Shown piece after piece: positions 22,168 to 32,003 of a stretch of DNA of 64,000 nt (positions are counted from its first letter, which is position 1; each line of letters begins with the position of its first letter). The position numbers and the translations under genes are program-made. The stretch lies in assembly GCA_905250885.1 (NCBI GenBank), contig CAJNOQ010000072.1, positions 1-64,000 on the forward strand. The letters run 5' to 3'. This DNA comes from Didymodactylos carnosus. Lineage: Eukaryota; Rotifera; Eurotatoria; Philodinida; Philodinidae. The notes under the pieces are model-generated. The model was given only the letters and a program-made list of their open reading frames with translations, had not been told where the DNA came from and ran no database searches.

Positions 22168-22725
22168 AATGATTAAAAATGAAACTCTGATGTTTGTTTT
22201 TCTAACCGTGCTGCGGTGTGATTGTTTTTCTGTTTAGTTTTATTCTTCTGTTTTTTTATAGGCACATATTTGTATATTATTGTTACTTGTGTTTAAAATC
22301 AAAATAGTTTTTGAATATTGAAAACCTATGCATTTTTTCTGTTTTCATCTTTTGTAGAACAATATAGAAAAAAGAAAATATATACTGGATATATACAGTA
22401 TCCCTCCAAGAACTGATTTTGTCTTCAAAATATAGAAAAAACTGGTGAATGCTTGCGTATTATACATGTAATTCAATTGGATGCAACAGTATGTTGAAAA
22501 TGAGGAAAACATAAAGATATAAGCGCGAGAAAACGTACTCTTTTGATCTAAAACCAAGATAAGTAAGTGCATTTTATGATATGTTTTGATATAATTGAGA
22601 AACATTTATAACAATTCATTTTCCGAAAATGTTTTTCAATTATATTAAATATACTTAATTTTTTTAAAAACGTAAAAAAAGTAAAAAAACGTTAACATAT
22701 TTTTGGGTTTGTTTTAGACTTAATA
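22168..22725. other. Spacer between PTCD2 and the DoxX-like gene
   Basis: This is AT-rich sequence holding the PTCD2 3' flank and the DoxX 5' region. A TTTTGTTTTAG just before the DoxX start (about 22705-22717) looks like a splice acceptor, so a 5' untranslated exon may exist upstream. Confidence 0.4.
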
Positions 22726-23118
22726 ATGGCTTTTGTGTCGTATCTTATTCTTTATTTTATGATTTTCTTGTATGTTTTTGCGGGTATAACCCATTTTACT
22801 AATCCGTCCTTTTTTACAAAAATCATGCCATGGTACTTGAAACAGTATGATTTAGAATTAGTTTACATAAGTGGTGCGTGCGAAATTTTGTTTAGTCTTC
22901 TACTTTTATCAAAATCAACACGATCAGTGGGTGCATGGTTGATTATTTTACTTTTAATTGCTGTTTTTCCTGCTAATATACAAATGATGACTGATTATTA
23001 CAATGATCAAAATCCATACCTATGGCTAACAATTGTACGCTTACCTATGCAATTTTTGCTTATGTGGTGGGCATATTTATACACTAAACCAATATTGAAC
23101 AAACAACATATTAAATAA
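22726..23118 (+). CDS. DoxX-like small integral membrane protein
   Basis: This uninterrupted 130-residue frame has four hydrophobic segments (about residues 5-22, 43-62, 67-86 and 103-120). The motifs AGITHFTNPSFFTKIMPWYL, SGACEILFSLLLL, TRSVGAWLI and AVFPANIQMM are characteristic of the bacterial DoxX-like family (COG4270 type). WLTIVRLPMQFLLMWWAY forms the last helix. The biochemical role of this subfamily is not settled, so only a membrane location can be stated. It is intronless while every neighbour is heavily spliced, and the family is mainly bacterial; acquisition by horizontal transfer is a reasonable inference. It lies about 560 bp downstream of PTCD2 and 1.1 kb upstream of the Canopy gene. 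Confidence 0.85.
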   Translation: MAFVSYLILYFMIFLYVFAGITHFTNPSFFTKIMPWYLKQYDLELVYISGACEILFSLLLLSKSTRSVGAWLIILLLIAVFPANIQMMTDYYNDQNPYLWLTIVRLPMQFLLMWWAYLYTKPILNKQHIK

Positions 23119-24237
23119 CATGTAAGTATTTTTGGCATCTTATCTAAAAGAAAATCTAGTTTGGTTTTACTAATCCTCGTGATGCATAAAAAAATATAAA
23201 TTTGGTGAAATTTTCAGATTATATGAAATTATTTCTTTTTTAACACATGATTTTATTTTTATTTGTTTTTGCACTGTCATATGACAAACAGTTTTTTCAA
23301 ATGTTTAGTATTTTGTTTAATTTTGTTTGTACTAGTAAAAATCAATGCCACATTACACATGCCGTATTGATTTATCTCGATGCGGTGTTCTGCTTGCAAA
23401 AAAAAAATTTCAAGAGTGCATTCGAGAAAAGGTTTTGGTATTGACGATACTGATCAATGTTCGGTCGATGCCATTTTTGATGTACTGATCAAAATCGCAC
23501 TAGTGCGATCACATGCCATTGATGTGCATCGACAATGCCTCGTAAATCTTGAGAGATTTGAAATCTAACATTTAATCGGGTAATCTGTTTTAGACGGAAA
23601 CAAGGAAACCTTAATTAACAGAACTATGAACCCTGATAATCTTACATTAGAATCAGTGCTACTGTTTCTGTCCATAGCAGTTATTAGGTCGACTGAGTAG
23701 AATGAAAAGACACTTATTGCTTTTTATCAGAAAAGTGATTTATTTCTCTCTTTCCATATTGTGTTTCCTCTTTCGAGTCAACCATCTGTGGAAAAGTTGG
23801 TTCGAATATCCGAAAGTTGTAGATAAGATATCTGCAATTAATTTTTGAAATACGTTCGAGTTGATTCACAATGAGTCCTCAAAGGTGAGCATTTTAAGAA
23901 AAAAATTGTTTTCTCTAGGGGTTAATTAATGATCACTTGATATTTGACGCTGTTGCACTACATTGTTTGAGCACAGAATGAATCAGTAACTATTACACTA
24001 GATAGCATATAGTCTAAAGAGTAAAAGAATTGTTACAGCTGTTTTCTATGATGTGAATAAAATGCAAATTCAATCTGAACTGTGAGTGTTCCAATGTCAA
24101 TAAGTTTCGTTTCACTCAGTCAATTTCTAGTCTTCAAGGAACATAGTTAGTCTCTATTTTTCTTTTTTCCTCTCACATTTACAAGCCCTTATTATTGTTT
24201 ACTATTTTTCAGATTATTTATTATTATTAGAATGTAA
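23119..24237. other. Spacer between the DoxX-like and Canopy genes
   Basis: No gene was recognised. A perfect 16-bp palindrome, ATCGCACTAGTGCGAT, lies at 23494-23509 within a slightly GC-richer patch (23430-23545). The remainder is AT-rich. Confidence 0.5.
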
Positions 24238-25566
24238 ATGTATTCGTCATTTATTATTTTATTATTTTTATCTCTAAAAGTAATTTTAACAATTTCAGAT
24301 GATCCAAATAGATTACCAACAAAATGTGAAGGTATTTAACAGTTATCTTGAATCGTGCAATATATTATATTTTGTTGATTATTATTTTAGTATGTAAACT
24401 ATTAGCACAAGAACTAACAGACAATTTACAAGCTCATGGTAGTCATGAAGTAATAGATACAGGTTATTCGTTAGATGATCGCTCAAATGCGAAAAACAAA
24501 AAGAAATATAGTGAATCGTAAGTGAATATTTGAATTATACTGCCGCCATGAATCGAATCTTCTTCGAGTAACGCGAAAATTTCAGTACAATCCCATAAAT
24601 TAGTAGAAAAGACTATTTGAGCCCTCAAAAAAATTTCGACAACAACTATATTATCGCTGTTCGTTCGATTCAATAGGCTAAAGTTAACTCCACAAATTGT
24701 CAAACGAAAATACTTTCGTCTCGCTCATAAAATATTTTATAATGGAAGTCTTGTTTCAAATATGAATTTAATTAATCTCCTTATTTCTCTGATAATGTAT
24801 TCGACTCTTTTAAGTCGAATGTAGAACAATGATATTGGTGTGTTTTCGAAATATTTTTTTGGTTCAAATAATCTTTTCTACTAACTATGGGAATATACTG
24901 AAATTTTCATTTTGCTCGGAGAAGACCCAATGTAACCTTTTTTATTGTTTTTTTAGTGAAACTCGTTTGATAGAAGTACTTGAAGGTGTCTGCGAACGTT
25001 TTCTACATTATAATGTCCATGCTGAGAGAAAAGGTAGTTTAAGATATGCAAGAGGAAGATCTCAAACTATGCAAACATTATGGAATTTAAGGTATACATT
25101 TCTTATTTCATCTATCAAATATCTAACGTCATTTTATTGTAGAAATAAAGGCGTCAAAGTTGTGCTTGATATACCGGATAATTTATGGGATGTACCATCG
25201 GCTGAAATAACCCAATTGAAAAAATATGTACGTTGTGTCTTACATCATCCTCTATTTAAACTAAATATTTTTTTCATTTTCTGTTTTAGTGTGAAGAAAT
25301 GCTTGAAGAAAATGAAGAATTGATTGAAACATGGTATTTTGATAAGCAAAAGGTTTCATTAAATAAATATCTATGCGAGGAAAATGTTTTAAAAAATGAT
25401 GATCCAAGTAAGATAGCAAATATTAAATAAGATTTTTATTGATTAGCTTGTTTATCTTCTAGGTTGTTTGTATGAGGTATTTACAGGTGAAGAGGAGAAA
25501 GAAGATTCTGATGTACAAAAAAAGACAAAAGGTGATATGGGTGGGAATGAGAAGAGTGAATTATGA
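24238..25566 (+). CDS. Canopy-family ER protein (CNPY3/4 type)
   Basis: Canopy proteins are saposin-like ER luminal proteins; CNPY3 and CNPY4 are co-chaperones for Toll-like receptors. Six exons (24238-24331, 24391-24517, 24957-25091, 25143-25227, 25290-25407, 25463-25566) join in frame to 220 residues. The signal peptide MYSSFIILLFLSLKVILTIS is followed by CEVCKLLAQEL, then ETRLIEVLEGVCERFLHYNV and CEEMLEENEELIETWYF. These are the conserved cysteine helices of the family (DUF3456). A Glu/Asp/Lys-rich end finishes in KSEL, which resembles a KDEL-type ER retrieval signal. I cannot decide between CNPY3 and CNPY4. Intron 2 carries an inverted-repeat insertion. AATAAA at 25712 probably ends the transcript. 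Confidence 0.88.
24558..24926. mobile_element. Inverted-repeat MITE in Canopy intron 2
   Basis: The left arm (24558 to about 24640), with words AAATTTCAGTA, CCCATA and TTAGTAGAAAAGA, is the inverted copy of the right arm (about 24840-24926), with TCTTTTCTACTAA, TATGGG and TACTGAAATTT. The roughly 370-bp unit explains why intron 2 is much longer than the gene's other introns. It has no coding capacity and no clear target duplication. Confidence 0.75.
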
Positions 25567-25711
25567 ATAAGATAAAAGCAATACTCAAATTAGTCAAAAT
25601 TTTGTTTCTGTTTTTTTTTATTAGTAAATGTTGAATTCTCTTTTTTGGAAATGACTTTGTTTCTTTGTATAAGACATTCTTTTCTGTGTCAGTAAATTGG
25701 TGCTAGTAACG

Positions 25712-25717
25712 AATAAA
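25712..25717 (+). terminator. Probable polyadenylation signal of the Canopy gene
   Basis: AATAAA lies about 145 bp beyond the Canopy stop codon. Confidence 0.45.
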
Positions 25718-25767
25718 TATTAACTATTGTTGTATCATTCTTTATAAATCGAATCTTTCTTAAATGA

Positions 25768-25860
25768 CGATTAGCGTGTTAATCATGATTAATCCACTCA
25801 TATCACATCTTAATTGTGATAAATTTTATGTATAATTAATCTTAATTATGATTAATAGCG
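25768..25860. repeat. Small AT-rich inverted repeat
   Basis: GCGTGTTAATCATGATTA at the left end resembles the complement of the right end (TAATTATGATTAATAGCGT). The unit is about 90 bp and also contains internal TTAAT palindromes. It may be a degraded MITE. Confidence 0.4.
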
Positions 25861-26069
25861 TAGTGTGACGTCAGCATAATAGTTTATTTTCGTTTTTTGC
25901 AGAATTGTTCATATAATGTAGGAAGACAAAAGTCGAAAGAAAAAGCATGAAACAGAGAAGCATAGAAGATCTGTAATATTTCAAGTTACTATGTCTTTCA
26001 ACACCGTAAAAGTAGAAGAAAAGAAATTATTGAAAATAAATATTGCACATAGAAAGAGAAATGAATATT

Positions 26070-26540
26070 TTATATATTTTTATATTGAAGATCTGCATAA
26101 ATAGCAAAGTGATTAGATGGAAAATTTTGGTGTTCTTGATATTTACAAACTGTTGTGCTTTTAACGTTAAACGTATCTTTTATAATGTAAACAAAATCAA
26201 TTTTTGATCCATAGCCTTCCTTTTTAAACCCATTAAATGTTGATACATTGGATAAATATGGATTCATGATGAGAAATGTATCAACAAAAGTTGCTACTTT
26301 CATTTGTAATGCTTCTGAACATTGTTCACCTAATTGAGTTAATTAATTTACTGGTATAATGCCTTCAACATCCTCCAGTCATTAATTAGAATTTTCTGTT
26401 ACTAAATTTTGTTCATTGGCATGTTGTTTTTGAATATGTTCAAGTAATACAGGTTTACTGTGTTTTGTTGCAATTGCACATGGTCAAACGAGATGAAGAT
26501 TATATAGAATAAGTTTTTGTTTATTTATATTATCAAGAAG
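26070..26540 (-). pseudogene. Decayed endonuclease/exonuclease/phosphatase-superfamily gene
   Basis: Read on the minus strand, about 26540-26400 encodes CAELLDNINKQKLILYNLHL and then KHSKPVLLEHIQKQHANEQN. The segment 26303-26073 encodes MKVATFVDTFL, GYGSKIDFVYIIKD and FPSNHFAIYADLQY. The order L-x-x-N-x-HL, then KIDFVYI, then PS(D/N)HF is that of the EEP nuclease fold (CCR4, nocturnin and angel relatives). The middle and N-terminal parts are not continuous: in-frame stops interrupt it, for example after YNLHLV, and the usual SDH aspartate is Asn. I read it as a dead host-type gene copy. An endonuclease domain from a LINE is an alternative. Confidence 0.5.
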
Positions 26541-28924
26541 TTCAGCACACTGACATGCTTTTGGCGTTTAAGTCCCCTCTTCCCGCAAGATTTTCTTTCA
26601 CGTTCCAGAGTTTTTATTGAACCAAAATAAATCCGTTTTTTTGACAATCAAATTGATCATCGTATAAAGTATAGCATTCGTAATTTCGTGATTATCAATT
26701 TTTCACCAAGCATTTTCTAAGTATCATTTTTAATTGATAAGTTTGTCAAGAAATGAAGTTCTTAAATTGTATGTTACTATACGAATAATATCTGAACGAG
26801 CCATATCTATACAAAAGAAGATATATAATATCAGGAGACCGCATACTTCAATATTCTTATGTAGAAGTAGAGCACTCATACAACATATTCAACTAACACA
26901 GAGATCAGTAACTAACTGTCATTGTTTACAAATACGGTTGGCTCGTTTTTTAGTAGAAATAGCTATTTTTGTGCCAAGTCCAAAGCGAGATTGTCTTGCT
27001 GGTCAATCTGCTCCAATTTTTTAGATTTCTGATGAAGTTTTATTTTTAAGTAAATCGAAACTAGCTGATACAGATCTTTTTAATTTACAAGTAATGCAAC
27101 AAGAGATAGAGAGAGAAAGAAGGAGATTAAACTGATACTTGGACTTGTTCTTACAAAGTCCTGTTATCCTTGATCTACGGTAGGTTGGCAAGAGAGTAGT
27201 CAGGATCCGATTCAAAAATATCTAACAATCCCCTATTATTCGTTATCCTTAGTTTTCATCCTCACCCTCAAGATGCTTTGTGGAACGAAATAAGAAAAAA
27301 GCGTTTCTCTGGTTTTCTGAGAAGAAACGATTCGTTTCCTAATTGAAATCGATTGAAGGCGATTGATATTAGCAAAAGTCGATTTATATGACATTGGTTT
27401 TTAAGCAATTTTAATCAACAAAAAATGGTATTATCGCTGTACAGCGGCTGTACTGAAATTTAGGCTGTACTACAGCCTAAATTTCAGTCGACAAAAATTG
27501 ATTTGCATTCAATTGGACGATCCAATGAGAAAGAATTATTAAGTAAGTAAAAGAGATCGCTATTTATTTTGAAAGAAAGAAGTATTACGTTTATATGGGC
27601 GTTTAAGACATCACTTGAAGAGACCCAAAATTAAATTAGCTTCTTTTTTTTATTTTTGTGAAATAAATAATTGAAGTTCAAGAAAAAGCTTGCACATTTT
27701 AATACTACTGTAGCCATGGTGGCTTTGCTTGAACCTTCATGCGCCGATTATGACATCCACAGGCGGGTCGACACCATTTTTGATCCGAGGCACAGTGACT
27801 ATCGTTCGTACAACAATTGGAATTGTTTTCACACACAGGTGCGCAGCCTGCGGCACAAAACAATACTGGCATTTATTTTGGACAAAAATCTCAAAGGGAC
27901 ATTATTTTTATTTTAGTTTTTACTGAAGGAAACTCACCGTAATGGACCTCCTCAAACTATCTCTGTTTCAGTGCCTCGCCACCTGAACAAAACAATAGAA
28001 AGAGCAAGCGCATAGAGAGAAAACGCATTATTTTAGTGGTGTGCGTTCAGTATGTGAAGTGTGAGAATGCCAGTTCTGGTAAACGGCATCTGTTTTCTTT
28101 TCCTTCTTTTCAATCAATTATCAAACGCTGTTGTTTGGTCCATTTTTTGCTTATCGTTGCTTGTACGTGGAAGACGTGGAGATAAAAATAAAATTAGGTC
28201 ACGCCTTCGTTTTTTTAGATGTGATGTGTCATGCACAAGACAAGGCTTATTTGTTTATTTAAAAATAACGTTGTAAATAAATAATTTTGTTATCTACAAC
28301 AATAAACAATTTTGACAGACGATTAACCACCCAACAACTATTCACCAGTAATATATCAACGAATTGTAATGTTGCTCTTTCTTTGAATAATTATATGAGA
28401 GCAAATTGACTTTTCATCACTTCACTTAATTCTATAATCATGTATTATGCTTTTTTCGTGTTTTTCCTTTAGAATATAATCGATGCTTCTTCGTTGAGAT
28501 AAACAATATGTAGAAGAATAGATATATTATTAGTTTTGTTCAAAGGACAGGGGTGCATTTGAGTGAGAATTGGCCCACTCGTATTTTTCCATTCCAATGA
28601 CCGAATTATTAGAAAAGTCACGTTTCTATTATTCTCTGTCATTCTCGAGTGAAAAAAATAAAAAAGGGTGAAAAAAATGTTTTTCCATTATCATCGTCGG
28701 GCTATCCCATCTAATTAGTAATTTAATTATTTCTCTTGACTAAAACAATAGATAAGATTCATTTCATCATTGCTAGATAGACGATGAAAAACTGAATTGA
28801 AAGGCACCCAAATCATATCTTCGCTGCTATTTGTTAAAAAATGGTAGACCAAACTTTTATATAGTCACATACTTAACAGGATACAGATTCACAAAATTTG
28901 AATTCTTTTGTGCACTTAAAAGTC
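26541..28924. other. Gene-free stretch
   Basis: Short open frames occur on both strands but none shows a domain, a splice pattern or a start context I can support. A short palindrome at 27454-27488 is listed. The first few hundred bases may contain further decayed pieces of the nuclease pseudogene. Confidence 0.4.
27454..27488. repeat. Perfect 17-bp palindrome with 1-base loop
   Basis: CTGAAATTTAGGCTGTA (27454-27470) is followed by one C and then its exact reverse complement (27472-27488). GTACAGC words just upstream (GCTGTACAGCGGCTGTAC) extend the hairpin-prone region. Confidence 0.8.
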
Positions 28925-29975
28925 TGGTTGTCATCTCCGTTTATATATATTTCGATAGCTCTTGAAATTCTCTACAAACTAAACTAGTTAGCATGTCTCG
29001 ACTGGTTGGACCAGTCAGTTGATAATAGGATTTCTGAAAAACCTGGCCGCTAAAAAACCAAGTCTTTGGTTTTTGGTCAGAAAATTTTACAAACCATATG
29101 ACCTGATAGAGCAACGAAGTCTGAGCAAAATATGATATGTTCCGGCTGTCTATAACGCTTTTTCACCCAACTGCAGTCGAGTTACGAATGACTGCAAAGG
29201 CAGTGGAAATTACCAAAATATTCCAATCAAAAAGCGTTAAAGACGGCCAGAAGACATCATATTATGTTCAGAATTCGTTGCTCTATCAGGCCATATGGTT
29301 TGCAAAACTTTCTGACCAAAAACAAAGACTCGATTTTTTAGCAGTTAAGTTTTCCAGAAATCTTGTTATCAAGTTTTCCATAAAATGGTGATATGCACTA
29401 CATCTGATAGAAAAATCTTCAGGCTATCCAAAACAGTTTTCAGATTGGTTCCAGGAATCAAAAACAAAGGAGCTCTTATGATTATGACACACTGTACTGC
29501 ATATATAACGCCCAAACGCTTCTTTTGCATATCTTTAATGATTGACGCCACCTATCCAGATTTTCTGACCAGTCCAATTTGTAAGGAATTTCACGGATTA
29601 TCAAATGGTATCCTTTTGCAAATTAAGGTTTATCATTAGGACAGAAAAGACTTCTAAAAGAGTATTCTGCAACTGTTTTCCGTAGTCCAATACGTTTTTT
29701 GCATGTCTTTGGTAACTGACCCAACGAGTCAAGATATTCTGACTAGCTCAGTTTGTAGAGAATTTGAAGAGCTTTCTAATGGTATATTTTGAAAAATATA
29801 TAATTTTTCATTATGACAGAAAAAATGACTAAAGGAGTGTGCTGCACGTATTTTTCGTACTACAACGCTTCTTTTACACCTTTGATGACTGGTTTAACCA
29901 GTCGAGACATGCTAACTAGTTCAGTTTATAGAGAATTTCAAGGGCTATCGAAATATATATATAAACGGAGAACCT
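28925..29975. repeat. Nested inverted-repeat complex
   Basis: The outer arms (about 28925-29020 and 29885-29975) are inverted copies, sharing GTTAGCATGTCTCGACTGGT and the complement of TTCGATAGC. Inside lies a second inverted repeat with arms of about 140 bp (29044-29190 and 29215-29355), both carrying AGCAACGAA(G/T)TCTGA and GACCAAAAA words. The rest (29480-29975) is a degenerate array with a period of about 165-170 bp. No transposase is recognisable. This may be a composite foldback element. Confidence 0.75.
29480..29975. repeat. Three degenerate tandem units of about 165-170 bp
   Basis: Each unit contains, in order, an ACGCTTCTTTT-like word, a TTGATGACTG/TTGACGCC word, a TCTGACTAGCTCAGTTTGTAG-like stretch and AGAATTTnAnGG. 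The third unit includes the right outer arm of the surrounding inverted repeat, so the arm and the array share an origin. Divergence between units is considerable. Confidence 0.6.
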
Positions 29976-30240
29976 TTTTGTATCACTATTACGGTCTTGT
30001 TCCTAAGCCTTTGATTTTCGATATTTCTGAAAAGTTTCAAATTTTGATTTAATCTTCCTTTTAATCTGTTGTTGAGCTTTTTGAAGAACAAGATCCCAAT
30101 ACAGAAAGGTTAAAAACCGGACTAGTCACCTTACCGTCTTGTTTCTGTACCACTATTAAAGAGAAGAAATAGAACAAAGACTTGTGCCATATATAAATAT
30201 ATATATATATGTCGTGTGCAGTAGAAAATTAAAAGTTGTA

Positions 30241-30285
30241 CTTTCTGTCTGATGAAGTTAATCTGAGATCAACGAAACGTCACAA
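30241..30285 (+). ncRNA. Hammerhead-ribozyme-like core (candidate)
   Basis: CTGATGA at 30249-30255 is followed by a small stem (GTTAAT with ATCAAC, one mismatch, loop CTGAG) and then GAAACGTC. These are the two conserved strands of a hammerhead core in the right order and spacing. One extra A follows CTGATGA, and I cannot define stems I and III or the cleavage site. Such motifs are known in Penelope-like retroelements and retrozymes of animals. No retroelement coding sequence is visible nearby. Confidence 0.3.
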
Positions 30286-30670
30286 TTGAATTTAAATAAA
30301 GTGATTAGGAAGAGAAAATTCATTATATCTGACTTATCAACCTTCCTTACAAGAAAAGAAGGTATATATTCAGCAATATTTTTGATTTCCGGACTTGTAG
30401 ATTTTGAGAAAAAAATTTCTGAAGTTTTTTCCGGACTTTTTATCCAAATTTTGAAATTTGAATAAAATCTTTAAATTTCTAAATGTAGACTTGTTTGTTG
30501 CATCATCAGATAGAGGACATCAAGTTGTATACAGAAAAAAGTGTTCATCGTTCCAGGAAGAAATTTGACGAAGGAATTCAACTTTTACCTTGTCGGCGAA
30601 ATTTTAGGGCTAAAAGTATTTTGAAAAAACCTTGCCTGTCGTTTCTCAAAAAGGAAGCGAAGCAAAAGTG

Positions 30671-30771
30671 TGGCTGCTTTTTCTATGCAATACGACTTTG
30701 CTTGCTCAAACTTCCCTAAACTGAGCTTAAGGAATTTTGAGCCAGCAAAGTCGTATTGCATAGAAAATGAC
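30671..30771. repeat. Hairpin with arms of about 40 bp
   Basis: TTTTCTATGCAATACGACTT on the left is the complement of AAGTCGTATTGCATAGAAAA on the right. The pairing continues inward through TTGC(T)TGCTCAAA-type sequence. Weaker complementarity extends outward through GTGTGG and CCACAT words to about 30640-30800. Confidence 0.75.
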
Positions 30772-32003
30772 ATTCTGAACAACTTTTGTCCACATTTTTG
30801 CTCCAAAATGATTTTTTTCTGTTAGCTAAAAATTAGAGAAATTTTTGAATTTTGAATTTTTTAGTTAAATTTTCCACGTATTTTTTTCAGTCTTTATTCA
30901 AAAAGGTTAAACGTACGATAAAAAAATTTTCTTTCTAATGTACAGGAGGATAATCAGACGTGGAATATTCAAAATCACAATCAACATAACTACTACAATC
31001 ACAAAGATATATGATAATTGTATTATTAAACAAAACATTTTGAAAGATTTCACCGTTTTACAATACACCATGATTTTTTTAAATGATGTTCATTTGATAA
31101 TTTCTTCTTTGATAGCTATTCGAGTGCAGTTCTAAACTGACATTTTTAATTACAAAAATAATGTTCTTCTTTTATTCATTTTTGTCTCTAATGTAAAAAG
31201 AAGAGAAAAATGACATTCATTTTTTTTGTAAATTATATAACAACCTTCATAACAACGGAACTGAACAAAACACACAACAACACTAGACAAAAAGAATAGA
31301 AACAGAAAATTAAATTTCACATAAATTTTCATTAAAATAAAGAATGAACAGAAATTTCAAATAATTTTTTTTAAAAAAATGTCTCAAGACAGTCTCTTTC
31401 CACAACCAAATGTGAGACAATCTCTTGAAAATGATATAATTGAACAAAGAGTGATGATGACGCACGTACATCATTACCTATTTAAAACGTTTTATTCTTT
31501 TCTTCTTTTGATTTAAACAAAAATAAGTGATAAATATTTTATCACCAAAATAGAATGATGACAAAATATTTCATAAATTTTTTTTTTCTATTCAAATTTT
31601 TATCTCAATTTAAAACTTTCATTTTAACTATCAAATTTGAAACCAAGTAAAAGTCATCAAATGCATGAAATGAAATTTTAATTGAGTAAGTAAATGATAA
31701 TTGTCAAAAAGATAATTATTTTGTGCTAGAGTAGTATCTCTTGCCCAAATACTTAGTTGGTATTCTTTGTTAATTGAGCCGCCTCGTTATTGTGTTACTA
31801 AATCTTATAGATAAAGGAAATAAAAACTGTGGCAAGGTTCGCTGTACTTTTGAAGTTGATAAAAAACTAAGTGAATAATAGCTATAATCATAGTAAAAAG
31901 CTTCGTGTTACTTGAATTTTGACAAGATAAAAAATGTTTGATAGTTGTGAATTATTAAAATTTTAATATATGATTTAGACTGTTTGAATGATATTGTAAT
32001 AAT

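Larger units (their letters stand above)
29976..32003. other. Spacer upstream of the ankyrin gene
   Basis: Apart from the hammerhead-like motif and the hairpin near 30.7 kb I see nothing coding. The right half is extremely AT-rich. Confidence 0.45.

Noticed and set aside
26734-27024. 96-residue plus-strand frame
   Set aside because: No recognisable domain, next to a pseudogene, and ends without gene context.
29137-29391. 84-residue plus-strand frame
   Set aside because: It lies within the inner palindrome of the 28.9-30.0 kb repeat; an open frame there is expected by chance.
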